From Roseateles_B sp041906185 (lineage in GTDB: Bacteria > Pseudomonadota > Gammaproteobacteria > Burkholderiales > Burkholderiaceae_C), in contig JAYRJQ010000005.1 of assembly GCA_041906185.1 (NCBI GenBank), positions 62,001-126,000 of the forward strand: DNA of 64,000 bases, written 5' to 3'. Each line of letters opens with the position of its first letter. Position 1 is the stretch's first letter. A program made the translations under genes and the position numbers. The notes under the pieces were generated by a model, which saw only the letters and a list, made by a program, of their open reading frames with translations, was not told the origin of the DNA and searched no databases. This document shows positions 52,114 through 61,696 of this stretch, one piece after another.

Positions 52114-55100
52114 ATGAACGCACCGCTGCCCGAACACATCCTGCGCGCGCTGGAAAAGGTCACCCTCGACGACAAGTACGCGCTCGACCGCGGTCGCGCC
52201 TTCATGAGCGGGGTCCAGGCCCTGGTGCGCCTGCCCATGCTGCAGCGCACGCGCGACGCGATGAACGGCCTGAACACCGCCGGCTTCGTCTCGGGCTACC
52301 GCGGCTCCCCGCTGGGCGGCTACGACCAGGCGCTGATGGCCGCCAAGAAGCACCTGGCCAAGCAGAACATCGTGTTCCAGCCGGGCGTGAACGAAGAACT
52401 CGGCGCCACCGCCGTGTGGGGCACGCAGCAGCTGGACCTGTTCAAGGAGAAGGCGAAGTTCGACGGCGTCTTCGGCCTCTGGTACGGCAAGGGCCCGGGC
52501 GTGGACCGCTGCATCGACGTGTTCAAGCACGCCAACATGGCCGGCACATCCAAGCACGGCGGCGTGATCGCCATCGCGGGTGACGACCACATCTCCAAGA
52601 GCTCCACCGCCGCCCACCAGAGCGACCACGTCTTCAAGGCCGCCGGCTTCCCGGTGTTCTTCCCGTCCAGCGTCCAGGACATCCTGGACATGGGCCTGCA
52701 CGCCATCGCCATGAGCCGCTTCTCGGGCCTGTGGTCCGGCATGAAGACCATCCAGGAGATCGTGGAGTCGGGCGCCAGCGTCAGCGTCGATCCGGACCGC
52801 GTCAACATCATCACGCCGGACGACTTCCCCATGCCCGCCGGCGGCCTGCACATCCGCTGGCCGGATCCGCCCCTGGACCAGGAAGCGCGGATGATGGACC
52901 ACAAGTGGTACGCCGCCCTGGCCTATGTGCGCGCCAACAAGCTCAACTACAACGTCATCGCCACGCCGAACGACCGCCTGGGCCTGATCGCCTCCGGCAA
53001 GGCCTGGAACGACACCCGCCAGGCCCTGCACGACCTGGGCCTCGATGACGACACCTGCCGCCGCCTGGGGATCCGCCTGCACAAGGTCAACGTGGTGTGG
53101 CCGCTGGAGGCCAACATCACCCGCGACTTCGCGACCGGCCTGCAGGAGATCCTCGTGATCGAGGAGAAGCGCCAGGTCATCGAGTACCAGATCAAGGAAC
53201 AGCTCTACAACTGGCGCTCCGACGTCCGCCCGCATGTGCTGGGCAAGTTCGACGACGACGGCCAGTCGGGGGGCGAGTGGGGCCTGCCCAACCCGAGCGG
53301 CAACTGGCTGCTGCGCCCGCAGGCCGACCTGACGCCGGCCATCATCGCCCGCGCCATCGCCAAGCGCCTGAAGAAGCTGGGCGTGGACGCCGACATCGCC
53401 GCCCGCCTGGATGCGCGCGTGGCCGTGATCGACGCCAAGGAGAACGCGCTGAAGGCCGAGGAAAAGGCCGCCGGCGGCGCGGACCGCACGCCCTGGTTCT
53501 GCTCCGGCTGCCCGCACAACACCTCCACCCGCGTGCCCGAGGGCTCGCGCGCCGTGGGCGGCATCGGCTGCCACTACATGGTCACCTGGATGCCGGGCCG
53601 CAACACCGCGACCTTCACCCAGATGGGCGGCGAGGGCGTGCCCTGGACCGGCCAGCAATGGTTCACGGACGAGAAGCACATCTTCTCGAACCTCGGTGAC
53701 GGCACCTACTTCCACTCGGGCATCCTGGCCATCCGCCAGTCGATCGCCTCGGGCGTGAACATCACCTACAAGATCCTCTACAACGACGCCGTCGCCATGA
53801 CGGGCGGCCAGCAGGTCGGCGAGCGCGCCGAAGGGCACACGGTGCTGCAGATCATGCAGAGCCTGATCTCGGAGGGTGTGAAGAAGCTGGTGATCGTCAC
53901 GGACGAGCCGGAGAAGTACAACGGCGTGGCCCTGCTCGCCGGCGTCACGGTGCACCACCGCGACGAGCTGGACGCCATCCAGCGCCAGTTCCGCGAGATC
54001 GCCGGCACCACGGCCATCATCTACGACCAGACCTGCGCCACCGAGAAGCGCCGCCGCCGCAAGCGGGGCAAGCTGGTCGATCCGGCCAAGCGCACCGTCA
54101 TCAACGAGCTGGTCTGCGAGGGCTGCGGGGACTGCTCCATCCAGTCCAACTGCCTGTCGATCGAGCCGCTGGAAACCGACTTCGGCCGCAAGCGCCAGAT
54201 CAACCAGAACACCTGCAACAAGGACTTCAGCTGCGTGAAGGGCTTCTGCCCGAGCTTCGTCACCATCGAGGGCGGCGAGCTGAAGAAGCCGAAGAAGGAC
54301 AAGCGCATCTCCCCGTTCGACGCCAAGCTGGGCGAGCTGCCCCAGCCCGTGATTCCCGATGCCGACCAGGCCTGGGGCATCGTGGTGGCCGGCGTGGGCG
54401 GCACGGGTGTGATCACCATCGGCCAGCTGCTGGGCATGGCGGCGCACCTGGAAGGCAAGGGCGTCATCACGCAGGACGCCGCGGGCCTCGCCCAGAAGGG
54501 CGGCGCGACCTGGAGCCACATCCAGATCGCCAACCGCGCGGAAGACATCCACTGCACCAAGGTCGGCACGGCCGAGGCGCAGCTGGTGATCGCCTGCGAT
54601 TCCATCGTGGCCGCCAACAAGACCACGCTGGCGGTGATGCGTGAGGGCCGCACCTTCGTTGCGCTGAACACGCACGGCTCGCCCGCCGCGACCCTCGTGA
54701 ACAACGCCGACTGGTCCTTCCCCGGCGCCTCCTGCGAAGCCGCGGTGGCGAAGGCCGTCGGGGCCGATCACTTCCGCGCCTTCGATGCGGAAGACGTGGC
54801 CGTGAAGCTGCTGGGCGACTCGCTCTACACGAACCCGCTGATGCTGGGCTACGCCTGGCAGCAGGGCCGCGTGCCCCTGAGCTACGCCGCGCTGATGCGC
54901 GCCATCGAGCTCAACGGCGTGCAGATCGACAACAACAAGGCCGCCTTCGAATGGGGCCGCCGCTGCGCCCAGGACCTCGCCGGCGTGCAGGCGCTGTTCG
55001 CCGCGCAGCAGGTGATCAACATCGTCAAGCGCGACAGCCTGGACGAGATGATCACCAAGCGCGTCGCCTTCCTGACGGACTACCAGAACGCCGCCTACGC

Positions 55101-55665
55101 CGCGCAGTACCGCGCCTTCGTCGAGAAGGTCCGCGCCGCCGAGCAGCCGCTGAACGGCACGCGCCTGACCGAGGCCGTGGCCCGCTACCTGTTCAAGCTG
55201 ATGGCCTACAAGGACGAGTACGAGGTCGCCCGCCTGCACAGCGACACGAAGTTCGTCGAGAAGATCGCCTCGCAGTTCGAGGGCGACTACAAGATCGTCC
55301 ATCACCTGGCCCCGCCGCTCTTCGCAAAGAAGAACGAGAAGGGCGAGCTCGTGAAGCAGCAGATGGGCGGCTGGATCCGTCCGGCCTTCGGCCTCCTCGC
55401 GAAGCTCAAGGGCCTGCGCGGCACGGCGCTGGACATCTTCGGCTACACCGCCGAGCGCAAGATGGAGCGCCAGCTGATCCAGGACTACCGCGCCAGCATC
55501 GAGCAGCTGCTGTCCAAGGGGCTGACGGCCGAGCGCCTGGCCCTGGCGACCGACATCGCGCGCATTCCCGAGGAGATCCGCGGCTACGGCCACGTGAAGG
55601 AGCGCCACGTCCACGCCGCCCGCGCCAAGTGGGACGGCCTGATGAAGCAGTGGCAGACCGCCTGA
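52114..55665 (+). CDS. Single-chain indolepyruvate ferredoxin oxidoreductase
   Basis: An 1183-residue fused enzyme. It decarboxylates aryl or branched-chain 2-oxo acids with CoA to acyl-CoA, reducing ferredoxin. GFVSGYRGSPLGGYDQAL opens the pyrimidine-binding part; the TPP domain includes WFCSGCPHNTSTRVPEGSRA and YKILYNDAVAMTGGQQ. An iron-sulfur set CEGCGDCSIQSNC begins at Cys668, and CNKDFSCVKGFCPSF follows. GVGGTGVITIGQLLGMAAHLEGKGVITQDAAGLAQKGG is the gamma-like domain, and a C-terminal helical domain ends the chain. Start is the ATG at 52114. In betaproteobacteria it serves aromatic amino acid breakdown. Confidence 0.95.
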   Translation: MNAPLPEHILRALEKVTLDDKYALDRGRAFMSGVQALVRLPMLQRTRDAMNGLNTAGFVSGYRGSPLGGYDQALMAAKKHLAKQNIVFQPGVNEELGATAVWGTQQLDLFKEKAKFDGVFGLWYGKGPGVDRCIDVFKHANMAGTSKHGGVIAIAGDDHISKSSTAAHQSDHVFKAAGFPVFFPSSVQDILDMGLHAIAMSRFSGLWSGMKTIQEIVESGASVSVDPDRVNIITPDDFPMPAGGLHIRWPDPPLDQEARMMDHKWYAALAYVRANKLNYNVIATPNDRLGLIASGKAWNDTRQALHDLGLDDDTCRRLGIRLHKVNVVWPLEANITRDFATGLQEILVIEEKRQVIEYQIKEQLYNWRSDVRPHVLGKFDDDGQSGGEWGLPNPSGNWLLRPQADLTPAIIARAIAKRLKKLGVDADIAARLDARVAVIDAKENALKAEEKAAGGADRTPWFCSGCPHNTSTRVPEGSRAVGGIGCHYMVTWMPGRNTATFTQMGGEGVPWTGQQWFTDEKHIFSNLGDGTYFHSGILAIRQSIASGVNITYKILYNDAVAMTGGQQVGERAEGHTVLQIMQSLISEGVKKLVIVTDEPEKYNGVALLAGVTVHHRDELDAIQRQFREIAGTTAIIYDQTCATEKRRRRKRGKLVDPAKRTVINELVCEGCGDCSIQSNCLSIEPLETDFGRKRQINQNTCNKDFSCVKGFCPSFVTIEGGELKKPKKDKRISPFDAKLGELPQPVIPDADQAWGIVVAGVGGTGVITIGQLLGMAAHLEGKGVITQDAAGLAQKGGATWSHIQIANRAEDIHCTKVGTAEAQLVIACDSIVAANKTTLAVMREGRTFVALNTHGSPAATLVNNADWSFPGASCEAAVAKAVGADHFRAFDAEDVAVKLLGDSLYTNPLMLGYAWQQGRVPLSYAALMRAIELNGVQIDNNKAAFEWGRRCAQDLAGVQALFAAQQVINIVKRDSLDEMITKRVAFLTDYQNAAYAAQYRAFVEKVRAAEQPLNGTRLTEAVARYLFKLMAYKDEYEVARLHSDTKFVEKIASQFEGDYKIVHHLAPPLFAKKNEKGELVKQQMGGWIRPAFGLLAKLKGLRGTALDIFGYTAERKMERQLIQDYRASIEQLLSKGLTAERLALATDIARIPEEIRGYGHVKERHVHAARAKWDGLMKQWQTA

Positions 55666-55691
55666 TCCTGCCGCGCTGATCCGGCGCCATG

Positions 55692-55726
55692 AAAAAAGCC
55701 CGCAAGCCGGAAGGCCTGCGGGCTTT
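55692..55726. terminator. Bidirectional terminator after the oxidoreductase gene
   Basis: AAAAAAGCCCGCA, internal GCC/GGC pairs, TGCGGGCTTT. Six T follow on the minus strand and three on the plus strand, between convergent genes. Confidence 0.85.
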
Positions 55727-55799
55727 GTCTTTGGCGGGACCGCCGCAGCGCCACGTCTGGCGGCCGGTCCCTGCATCAGCGCATCAGCGCCTCACCCCC

Positions 55800-57401
55800 T
55801 CAGCGCGGCAGCCGGAAGGCGTTGCTGCGCAGCGGCGAACGCTTGAACTCCAGCGCCTTGTCGTCCGGGCGGGCCTTCACGCTCGCCGGGCGCATGGCGA
55901 CGGACGCCGCCGGGCAGGTGCCGGTGATGCGGTGCTGCAGGGCCGCGGCCAGCATGGCCTCGCCGGGGTTGCTGAGCTCGCGGGAGAGGTCGTCGCTGAC
56001 CACGCAGCCGGTCACGCCGGTCGGGCCGTTGCCGGCCGGCACGAAGCCGTCGGCGTAGTCACCGAAGCCCTTGTGGTTGACGCCGCCGAACTCGATCGGG
56101 AAGTACGAGTTGCCGCAGTTGTCCTTGGCCGTGAAGCCGTAGGGCTTGCCGCAGGTCTTGCCACCGATCAGCACGACCTCGACATCCACGCCGCGCAGGC
56201 CGTTGATGAAGGCCTCGCTCGCGGAGCAGGTGCCGCGCTGCGCCAGCACGTACACGCGCTTGAGGTTCAGTGCCGGCAACGGCTGCTCGTTGGTGCAGCG
56301 GAAGTTGGCGTCGAGGATGCAGGACGTGTTGTAGAACGGCGTGGCGTCGCCCTCCGCGGCCTGGCGCAGGCTGTTGTAGCGGCTGCGCTCGAAGTCCTTG
56401 CCGCTCGTCTGCTGCGCACCTGCCACCATGTAGGCGAGTTGCGAGGCCATGAAGAGCAGGCCGCCGCCGTTGTAGCGCAGGTCCACCACCAGGTCCGAGA
56501 CGCCCGCCTGCTGGAAGCGCGACATGGCCTGGATGAGCTGGATCTCGCCCTTGGCGATGTGCGTGTTGAAGACCATGTGGCCGACCTTGCGGCCGTCCGC
56601 GGCGGTGATCACCTCGTCCAGCGTGACCGGCTGGTTCTCGACTTCGGCGCTCAGCAGCGTGGCCTGCACATTGGGTGCGCCGGCGCGGCTGAAGACGAAG
56701 TCGTAGCGCTTGCCCAGGCGGTCGGGGCTGCTCATGTCGTTGAGCGCGTCGATGCCGGCGCTGTCATTGGTGTCGGCCGACACGCCGTTGACCGTGACCA
56801 GGGTGTCCCCGCGCTTCAGGCCTGCGGCCTGCGCCGGGCTGCCCGGCATCACGTAGGCGATGCGGATGCCGCGCGGCGGCGTGGGCGAGGTGGAGGTCCA
56901 CTCGATGCCGAAGCCCGCGTCCACGCCGGCCTGCGTCATCTGCTGCCACTTGGCCGTGGGGATCATGAAGCTGAAGCGGTCCTGGCGCGCGCCGCTGGCC
57001 GTCAGCACCGGGCTGCGCAGGGCATCGAAGTAGGCCTCCAGCGAGCCCTGGACGTCGCCGACGTTGCTGAAGATCGCCTCGTTCGGGTTGACGCTCGGCA
57101 CGGCCTCGCGCCACAGGTAGGCCTCGTTGAAGTAGGAGCGCATCCAGCGCTTCTCGACGGTGAGGCTGCCGGTGCGGCTGCCGGGCGCGGCCAGCGAGTT
57201 CTCGGGGGCGCACTGCTGCGCGTAGCTCGCGCTGGGCTGCAGCGGGCCGGTGTCCGCGGGCGTGACCGGAGTGGGGTCCACCGGCAGCTGGCCGAACACG
57301 GGCGTGCCCGAATTGGCAGCACCGCCGCCGCAGCCGCTCAGCAAGCCGCCGAGGCTCAATGCCACGGCCAGCGCGGTCCAAGTCCATCCTGTTCTTTTCA
57401 T
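55800..57401 (-). CDS. S41-family PDZ serine protease, lipoprotein
   Basis: A 533-residue lipoprotein. LSGCGGG near residue 23 is the lipobox. A helical N-terminal part (KRWMRSYFNEAYLWREAVP) is followed by a PDZ domain (about 170-245, GIRIAYVMPGSPAQAAGLKRGDTLVTVNGVSA) and the S41 core. Catalytic Ser393 lies in RGTCSASEAFINGLRG and Lys418 in GGKTCGKPYGF, the same 25-residue spacing as in E. coli Prc. VDLRYNGGGLLF is the oxyanion strand. It should trim periplasmic or exported proteins. AGGAGG precedes the ATG at 57401. Divergent from another lipoprotein gene. Confidence 0.9.
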   Translation of the reverse strand: MKRTGWTWTALAVALSLGGLLSGCGGGAANSGTPVFGQLPVDPTPVTPADTGPLQPSASYAQQCAPENSLAAPGSRTGSLTVEKRWMRSYFNEAYLWREAVPSVNPNEAIFSNVGDVQGSLEAYFDALRSPVLTASGARQDRFSFMIPTAKWQQMTQAGVDAGFGIEWTSTSPTPPRGIRIAYVMPGSPAQAAGLKRGDTLVTVNGVSADTNDSAGIDALNDMSSPDRLGKRYDFVFSRAGAPNVQATLLSAEVENQPVTLDEVITAADGRKVGHMVFNTHIAKGEIQLIQAMSRFQQAGVSDLVVDLRYNGGGLLFMASQLAYMVAGAQQTSGKDFERSRYNSLRQAAEGDATPFYNTSCILDANFRCTNEQPLPALNLKRVYVLAQRGTCSASEAFINGLRGVDVEVVLIGGKTCGKPYGFTAKDNCGNSYFPIEFGGVNHKGFGDYADGFVPAGNGPTGVTGCVVSDDLSRELSNPGEAMLAAALQHRITGTCPAASVAMRPASVKARPDDKALEFKRSPLRSNAFRLPR

Positions 57402-57788
57402 CCATCCTCCTGCTGTGGGCGGGGCGCTCGCCGGCCCCCGATTCGATCCGCCGGGGTCGCAGGCGTCGACGTCCTGGGGCCGGCATGGCCGCACGCAGAC
57501 GAGACGGCCGCTCCCGGGCGCCGGCCGCCATTTTGCGTGACGTGAACACCGCCGGGCGCCACGGGATGCCGGCGGGTGCGTGAAAGCCACGGGTTTCCGC
57601 TAAGGGGGATGCCCCTGATCAGCAATCTGCAGCAACAAATGCCGGGGAATGCAGGCGCTACGCTCCGCGGCATTTGCGCGATCTGCGCCCAGATGACGCC
57701 CGGCCCCGAGCCGGGCGGCGCGAGACCGGGCCCCTGGGGAGGGCGCCCGCCCGGCCCCGTCCGCGGGCCTCAAGGAGGAGATGCTTCG
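57402..57788. other. 387-base divergent gap between lipoprotein genes
   Basis: Two ribosome sites face outward at its ends. Between them the DNA is GC-rich, with a less GC-rich patch at 57590-57680 that may hold one or both promoters. No gene and no clear -10/-35 boxes seen. Confidence 0.45.
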
Positions 57789-59816
57789 ATGAATCTGATG
57801 TACGGCCGATGGCCGCTGCTGTCCGCGTCCCTGGCACTGGCCAGCCTGCTGTCCCTGTCCGGCTGCGGCTCGGGCGACGCCTCCCTCGGTCCCGCCCTGC
57901 AGGCCCGGGACGACAGCGCCACGGTGGACGACGGCGCGGCGCTGCTCCTGGACGTGCTCGCGAACGACCTCGGCGACGGCCTCGTGCTCGCGGGCGTGCA
58001 GGCGCCCGGCCTCGGCAGCGCCGCCCTCGAGAACGGCCGCATCCGCTACACGCCGCGGGCGGGCGCCCTCGGGCAGGACCGCTTCACCTACCAGGTGCGC
58101 GATGGCCAGGGCGTCATGCAGCAGGCAACCGTCTCGCTGACGCTGCGCCGCGGCCTGACGCTGGAGGGTCAGGTCTTGCTCGGTGGTCAGGCACAGGCCC
58201 GGCGCAGCGTCGACGTGCTCGCCGACGAGCAGCCCCTCGGCAGCGCCCAGACCGATGCGCAGGGGGCCTATCGCCTCCAGCTGTGGTTCACCGAGGCCGG
58301 CCAGCTCGACCGCCTGCTGCGCCTGCGCCTGAAGGAAGACGCCACCCGGCCGCGCGACCGCGCCGAGGTCTACCTCGGCGGCGGCGGCACGCTCCTGGGC
58401 CTTGCGGGCAGCGCGCGCCGCCTGGATGCCGCCCGCCTGTCGGCCCTGCAGATCGACGACACGGCCATCGGCGAGGCCGCGCTGCTGCTGGGCCAGTACC
58501 GCAGCCTCACCCAGCAGTCGGCGATCCCTGACGAGGCCGGGCTGCGCCGGGCGCTGTCGGGCTATGCGCTGGACGCGCTGGCCGACCGCGTCGCGCTCGT
58601 GCAGGCCGCGCGCCAGAACCTGGTCGCCCTCCCGGCCGGCTTCGGCACCGTGGCCCAGCTGCTGGCGGACGACGCCGGCCTGCGGCAGTTCCGTGTCGCC
58701 GCGCAGGCGACGCTGGGCGACACCCTGACGCAGATGCAGCAGGCCGTGCTCGCCGCGATGCTCACCCGCAGCCCCTTCACCGCCGACACGGTGCCGGCGC
58801 GCTACATCCTCGGGCCGGTCTCGGCGCTGGAGCAGGCGCCCGTCTTCGGCACCGCCAAGAACAGCAGCACGCTGACGCTCGCGGCGGGCGGCCAGGGCAC
58901 GCTGCGGCCACGCCAGAGCTTCCCGGCGGCCCATGCGGCGCTGGAGTGGGACCTCAGCGGCAAGGGCATCCTGCTCCTGAGCGGCAGCGGCACCGAGGTG
59001 GCCGCCGGCACCGACATCTTCGATGCCCCTTACCACGAGTACCTCCAGACCGTGCGACGCCTCAGCCGCTTCGCCTTCGGGGACTTGCTGCAGCTCGGCA
59101 GCTGCGTCAGCCAGTTCGATTGCGGCCCGGACGACGGCAGCGCCACGGTCTCCACGCCGCTGAGCCTGGGCCTCACGGACGCGCCGCTGGCGCTGCAGGC
59201 CGCAGAAATTCCCGGCCGCTGGTTCCTGCCCATTGGCGAGACGCAGGAGCTGCGCAGCCACCAGGCCGCGGGCCCGCTGCTGCGCACGCCGCTGGATCTG
59301 CAGGCGGACGGCAGCATCGCCGGCCGCAGCTGGCGCTGGAAGCTCGACGGCGGCGAGCTCGTCGTGGAGAACGGCAGCACCCAACGCTGGCGCCTGCAGC
59401 TGGTGCAGCGCAGCGCCGCACGTCAGTTCGTGATGCACGTGCTGTATGACGGGCCGCAGGGCCAGGGCGCCAGCCTGGGCGAGGCCTACATGCAGGACCC
59501 GGCGCTGCACTGGCAGCGCAGCGACCTCATCGGGGACTGGCGCATCGACCGCCTCGTGCGCACGCTGCAGCTGCGCGCGGACGGCAGCGCCAGCCTGCTC
59601 ACCCATCACGACAGCTACCAGGGCAGCTGGACGCTGGCGGGCGACGGCAGCGTCCTGCTGCGCCTGGGCGACGAGGCCAGCGACTTCACCCTGCAGTGGT
59701 GGGGCCTGGGCAGCGACAAGTCCGGCGCGCTGGTGGTCGAGGGCGGCTACCCCATGGCGACGCCGGAGCAGGCCTACGCCAGCCTGCCCTATCGCTACGA
59801 GCGCGTGCAGCCCTGA
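57789..59816 (+). CDS. Lipoprotein with cadherin-like repeat
   Basis: A 675-residue lipoprotein (lipobox LSGCG near residue 26). Residues about 40-120 are a cadherin/Ig-like repeat: ARDDSATVDDGAALLLDVLANDLGDG then GRIRYTPRAGALGQDRFTYQVRDGQG, the calcium-binding type found in large adhesins. The rest is beta-rich with WDL/WRW segments and no recognised domain; a C-terminal part repeats strands such as LIGDWRIDRLVRTLQLRADGSASLL. Surface adhesion or sensing is inferred. AGGAGG precedes the ATG at 57789. Motif copy 6 encodes Gly-Gln-Val-Leu. Confidence 0.83.
   Translation: MNLMYGRWPLLSASLALASLLSLSGCGSGDASLGPALQARDDSATVDDGAALLLDVLANDLGDGLVLAGVQAPGLGSAALENGRIRYTPRAGALGQDRFTYQVRDGQGVMQQATVSLTLRRGLTLEGQVLLGGQAQARRSVDVLADEQPLGSAQTDAQGAYRLQLWFTEAGQLDRLLRLRLKEDATRPRDRAEVYLGGGGTLLGLAGSARRLDAARLSALQIDDTAIGEAALLLGQYRSLTQQSAIPDEAGLRRALSGYALDALADRVALVQAARQNLVALPAGFGTVAQLLADDAGLRQFRVAAQATLGDTLTQMQQAVLAAMLTRSPFTADTVPARYILGPVSALEQAPVFGTAKNSSTLTLAAGGQGTLRPRQSFPAAHAALEWDLSGKGILLLSGSGTEVAAGTDIFDAPYHEYLQTVRRLSRFAFGDLLQLGSCVSQFDCGPDDGSATVSTPLSLGLTDAPLALQAAEIPGRWFLPIGETQELRSHQAAGPLLRTPLDLQADGSIAGRSWRWKLDGGELVVENGSTQRWRLQLVQRSAARQFVMHVLYDGPQGQGASLGEAYMQDPALHWQRSDLIGDWRIDRLVRTLQLRADGSASLLTHHDSYQGSWTLAGDGSVLLRLGDEASDFTLQWWGLGSDKSGALVVEGGYPMATPEQAYASLPYRYERVQP
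58166..58178 (+). repeat. Copy 6 of the 13-bp motif GGGTCAGGTCTTG
   Basis: Exact copy, sense orientation in the cadherin-like lipoprotein gene: GGT CAG GTC TTG (Gly-Gln-Val-Leu). Confidence 0.85.
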
Positions 59817-59933
59817 CGTCCGCAGCGCGCCCGGCCCGCCCGCTGCGGGCCGGCGCGCGGCGGGGCGCTTGCTAGACTTTCCTTCCCCATCACCAAGAAC
59901 AGACTGCGGCCCGCAGCCGCAGGGAGGACCCTC

Positions 59934-60905
59934 ATGAACACCCCGATCTGGCGCCGCCTGGCCGCTCTGTGCCTCGCTGGCCTGCTGGGCCTGGCCGGCC
60001 TGCCCACACACGCCGCCGACACCGCCCCCGACGCCGCCGCCGCGGCTGCCGCGCAGGTCTTTGCCGAAGCGCGCCAGGCCGCCACCGCCGGCCCGAACGA
60101 TGTCACCCTGGCCGGTCAGGCCGTGCTGCACCTGCCGGACGGCAAGGTCTTCATCCCGCAGCCCCACGCGGCCAAGGTGATGCGCGCCATGGGCAATCCC
60201 GGCGACTACAGCGACCTGCTGGGCCTCGTCTTCCCCGCCGGCGGCGAGGGCTGGTTCGCCGTGCTGCGCTTCGAGGGTGCCGGCTACATCAAGGACGACG
60301 ACGCCAAGGACTGGAACGCCGACGACCTGCTGAAGTCCTACCGCGAAGGCACCGAGGTCAGCAACAAGGAGCGCGCCAAGATGGGCGTGCCCGAGCTGGA
60401 GATCGTGGGCTGGGCCGAGAAGCCCACCTATGCCGCGGACGCCCACCGCCTGGTGTGGGCCATGAGCTCGCGCGGCAAGGGCGCGCCGGCGGATGAGCCG
60501 CAGGGCGTCAACTACAACACCTACGCCCTCGGCCGCGAGGGCTACCTGAGCCTCAACCTCGTCACGGACCTGAAGGACCTGGCCGCCCACAAGGCCGATG
60601 CCCAGGCGCTGCTCGGCGCCCTGCAGTTCAACGACGGCAAGCGCTACGCCGACTTCAACAGCAGCACCGACAAGGTCGCCGAGTACGGCCTGGCCGCGCT
60701 GGTGCTGGGCGTGGGCGCCAAGAAGCTGGGCTTCTTCGCGGTGATCTTTGCCTTCCTGGCCAAGTTCGCGAAGCTGGCGATCATCGGCGTGCTGGCCTTC
60801 GGCGGCGCGGTGCTGAACTTCTTCAAGCGCAAGCCCAAGGGCGACGCCGTGGCCGCAGCAGCCCCCCCCGCAAGCACCCCGGCCGCCGACGCCCCGCGCG
60901 AATGA
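59934..60905 (+). CDS. DUF2167 exported membrane protein
   Basis: A 323-residue protein with a signal peptide (cleavage near residue 27, THAAD). The mature part matches DUF2167: GPNDVTLAGQAVLHLPDGKVFIPQPHAAKVMRAMGNP, GWFAVLRFEGAGYIKDDDAKDWNADDLLKSYREGTE, ELEIVGWAEKPTYAADAHRLVWAMS and ALLGALQFNDGKRYADFN. A C-terminal helix (about 255-300) anchors it and a Lys/Pro/Ala tail follows. Function unknown. The stop overlaps the start of a site-2 protease gene (ATGA), so the two are made together. GGGAGGA precedes the ATG. Confidence 0.87.
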   Translation: MNTPIWRRLAALCLAGLLGLAGLPTHAADTAPDAAAAAAAQVFAEARQAATAGPNDVTLAGQAVLHLPDGKVFIPQPHAAKVMRAMGNPGDYSDLLGLVFPAGGEGWFAVLRFEGAGYIKDDDAKDWNADDLLKSYREGTEVSNKERAKMGVPELEIVGWAEKPTYAADAHRLVWAMSSRGKGAPADEPQGVNYNTYALGREGYLSLNLVTDLKDLAAHKADAQALLGALQFNDGKRYADFNSSTDKVAEYGLAALVLGVGAKKLGFFAVIFAFLAKFAKLAIIGVLAFGGAVLNFFKRKPKGDAVAAAAPPASTPAADAPRE

Positions 60906-61636
60906 TCAAGCTCCTGCTGCTGCTCTTCTCCGGCCTCAAGCTGGGGAAGATCCTTCTATCGGGCGGCAGCATGCTGCTGGCGCTGGGCGTCTACGCGATG
61001 CTGTATGGCTGGCGCTATGCCGCCGGCTTCATCGCCCTGCTCTTCGTGCACGAGATGGGCCACTACCTGGCCGCCCGCCACAAGGGCCTGAACGTGGGCC
61101 TGCCCACCTTCATTCCTTTCGTGGGCGCCTGGATCGAGCTCAAGGACCTGCCGCATGACGCCCAGACCGAGGCCTATGTGGGCCTCGGCGGCCCGCTGCT
61201 GGGCACGGTGGGCGCCACGGTCTGCTATCTGCTCGCCCGGAGCTGGAACGCGGACTGGCTGCTGGCCGTGGCCTACAGCGGCTTCTTCCTGAATCTCTTC
61301 AACCTCATCCCCGTCTCGCCCCTGGACGGCGGGCGCATCACGGCGGTGCTCTCGCCGCGCATCTGGCTGCTGGGCGTGCCGCTGCTCGTGGGCCTGTTCC
61401 TGTGGCGCCCGAGCCCCATGCTGCTGCTGATCGCCGTGCTGGCCTGGCCGCAGCTGTGGAAGGCCTGGAAGTACCGCAGCGACAGCCCCGAGGGCCAGAC
61501 CTACTACGCCGTCCCGGCGGCCGTGAAGTGGGAATACGGCACGTACTACGTCGTGCTGGCCGCCTTCCTCGCGCTCATGAGCCACGACGTCCACGAGATG
61601 CTGCAGCAGAGCGCCCGCGTGCACGGCCTTGGCTGA
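60902..61636 (+). CDS. Site-2 protease family (M50) membrane metalloprotease
   Basis: A 244-residue intramembrane zinc protease. HEMGH at 50-54 lies in a membrane helix, and the third ligand Asp142 is in LIPVSPLDGGRI, the complete M50 active site. No PDZ domain is present, unlike RseP, so it belongs to the short S2P branch. It cuts membrane helices of regulatory partners; the DUF2167 protein, whose gene it overlaps by four bases and which ends in a membrane helix, is the obvious candidate partner or substrate. That link is inference. Confidence 0.9.
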   Translation: MIKLLLLLFSGLKLGKILLSGGSMLLALGVYAMLYGWRYAAGFIALLFVHEMGHYLAARHKGLNVGLPTFIPFVGAWIELKDLPHDAQTEAYVGLGGPLLGTVGATVCYLLARSWNADWLLAVAYSGFFLNLFNLIPVSPLDGGRITAVLSPRIWLLGVPLLVGLFLWRPSPMLLLIAVLAWPQLWKAWKYRSDSPEGQTYYAVPAAVKWEYGTYYVVLAAFLALMSHDVHEMLQQSARVHGLG

Positions 61637-61696
61637 CTTTCTTCATTTCCCCCGCGCGGATGCACACTCGCCGCCATTGATCACCTCTCCCACACC

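Noticed and set aside
51745..55776. A 1343-codon open frame on the minus strand opposite the indolepyruvate oxidoreductase gene
   Set aside because: The plus-strand enzyme is unmistakable. Long antisense frames are a by-product of very high third-position GC. The translation is low-complexity Ala/Gly/His/Val.
56150..56164. GCAGGTCTTGCC in the S41 protease gene as a further copy of the 13-bp motif
   Set aside because: Only nine bases match and it encodes the catalytic-lysine loop, so protein constraint explains it.
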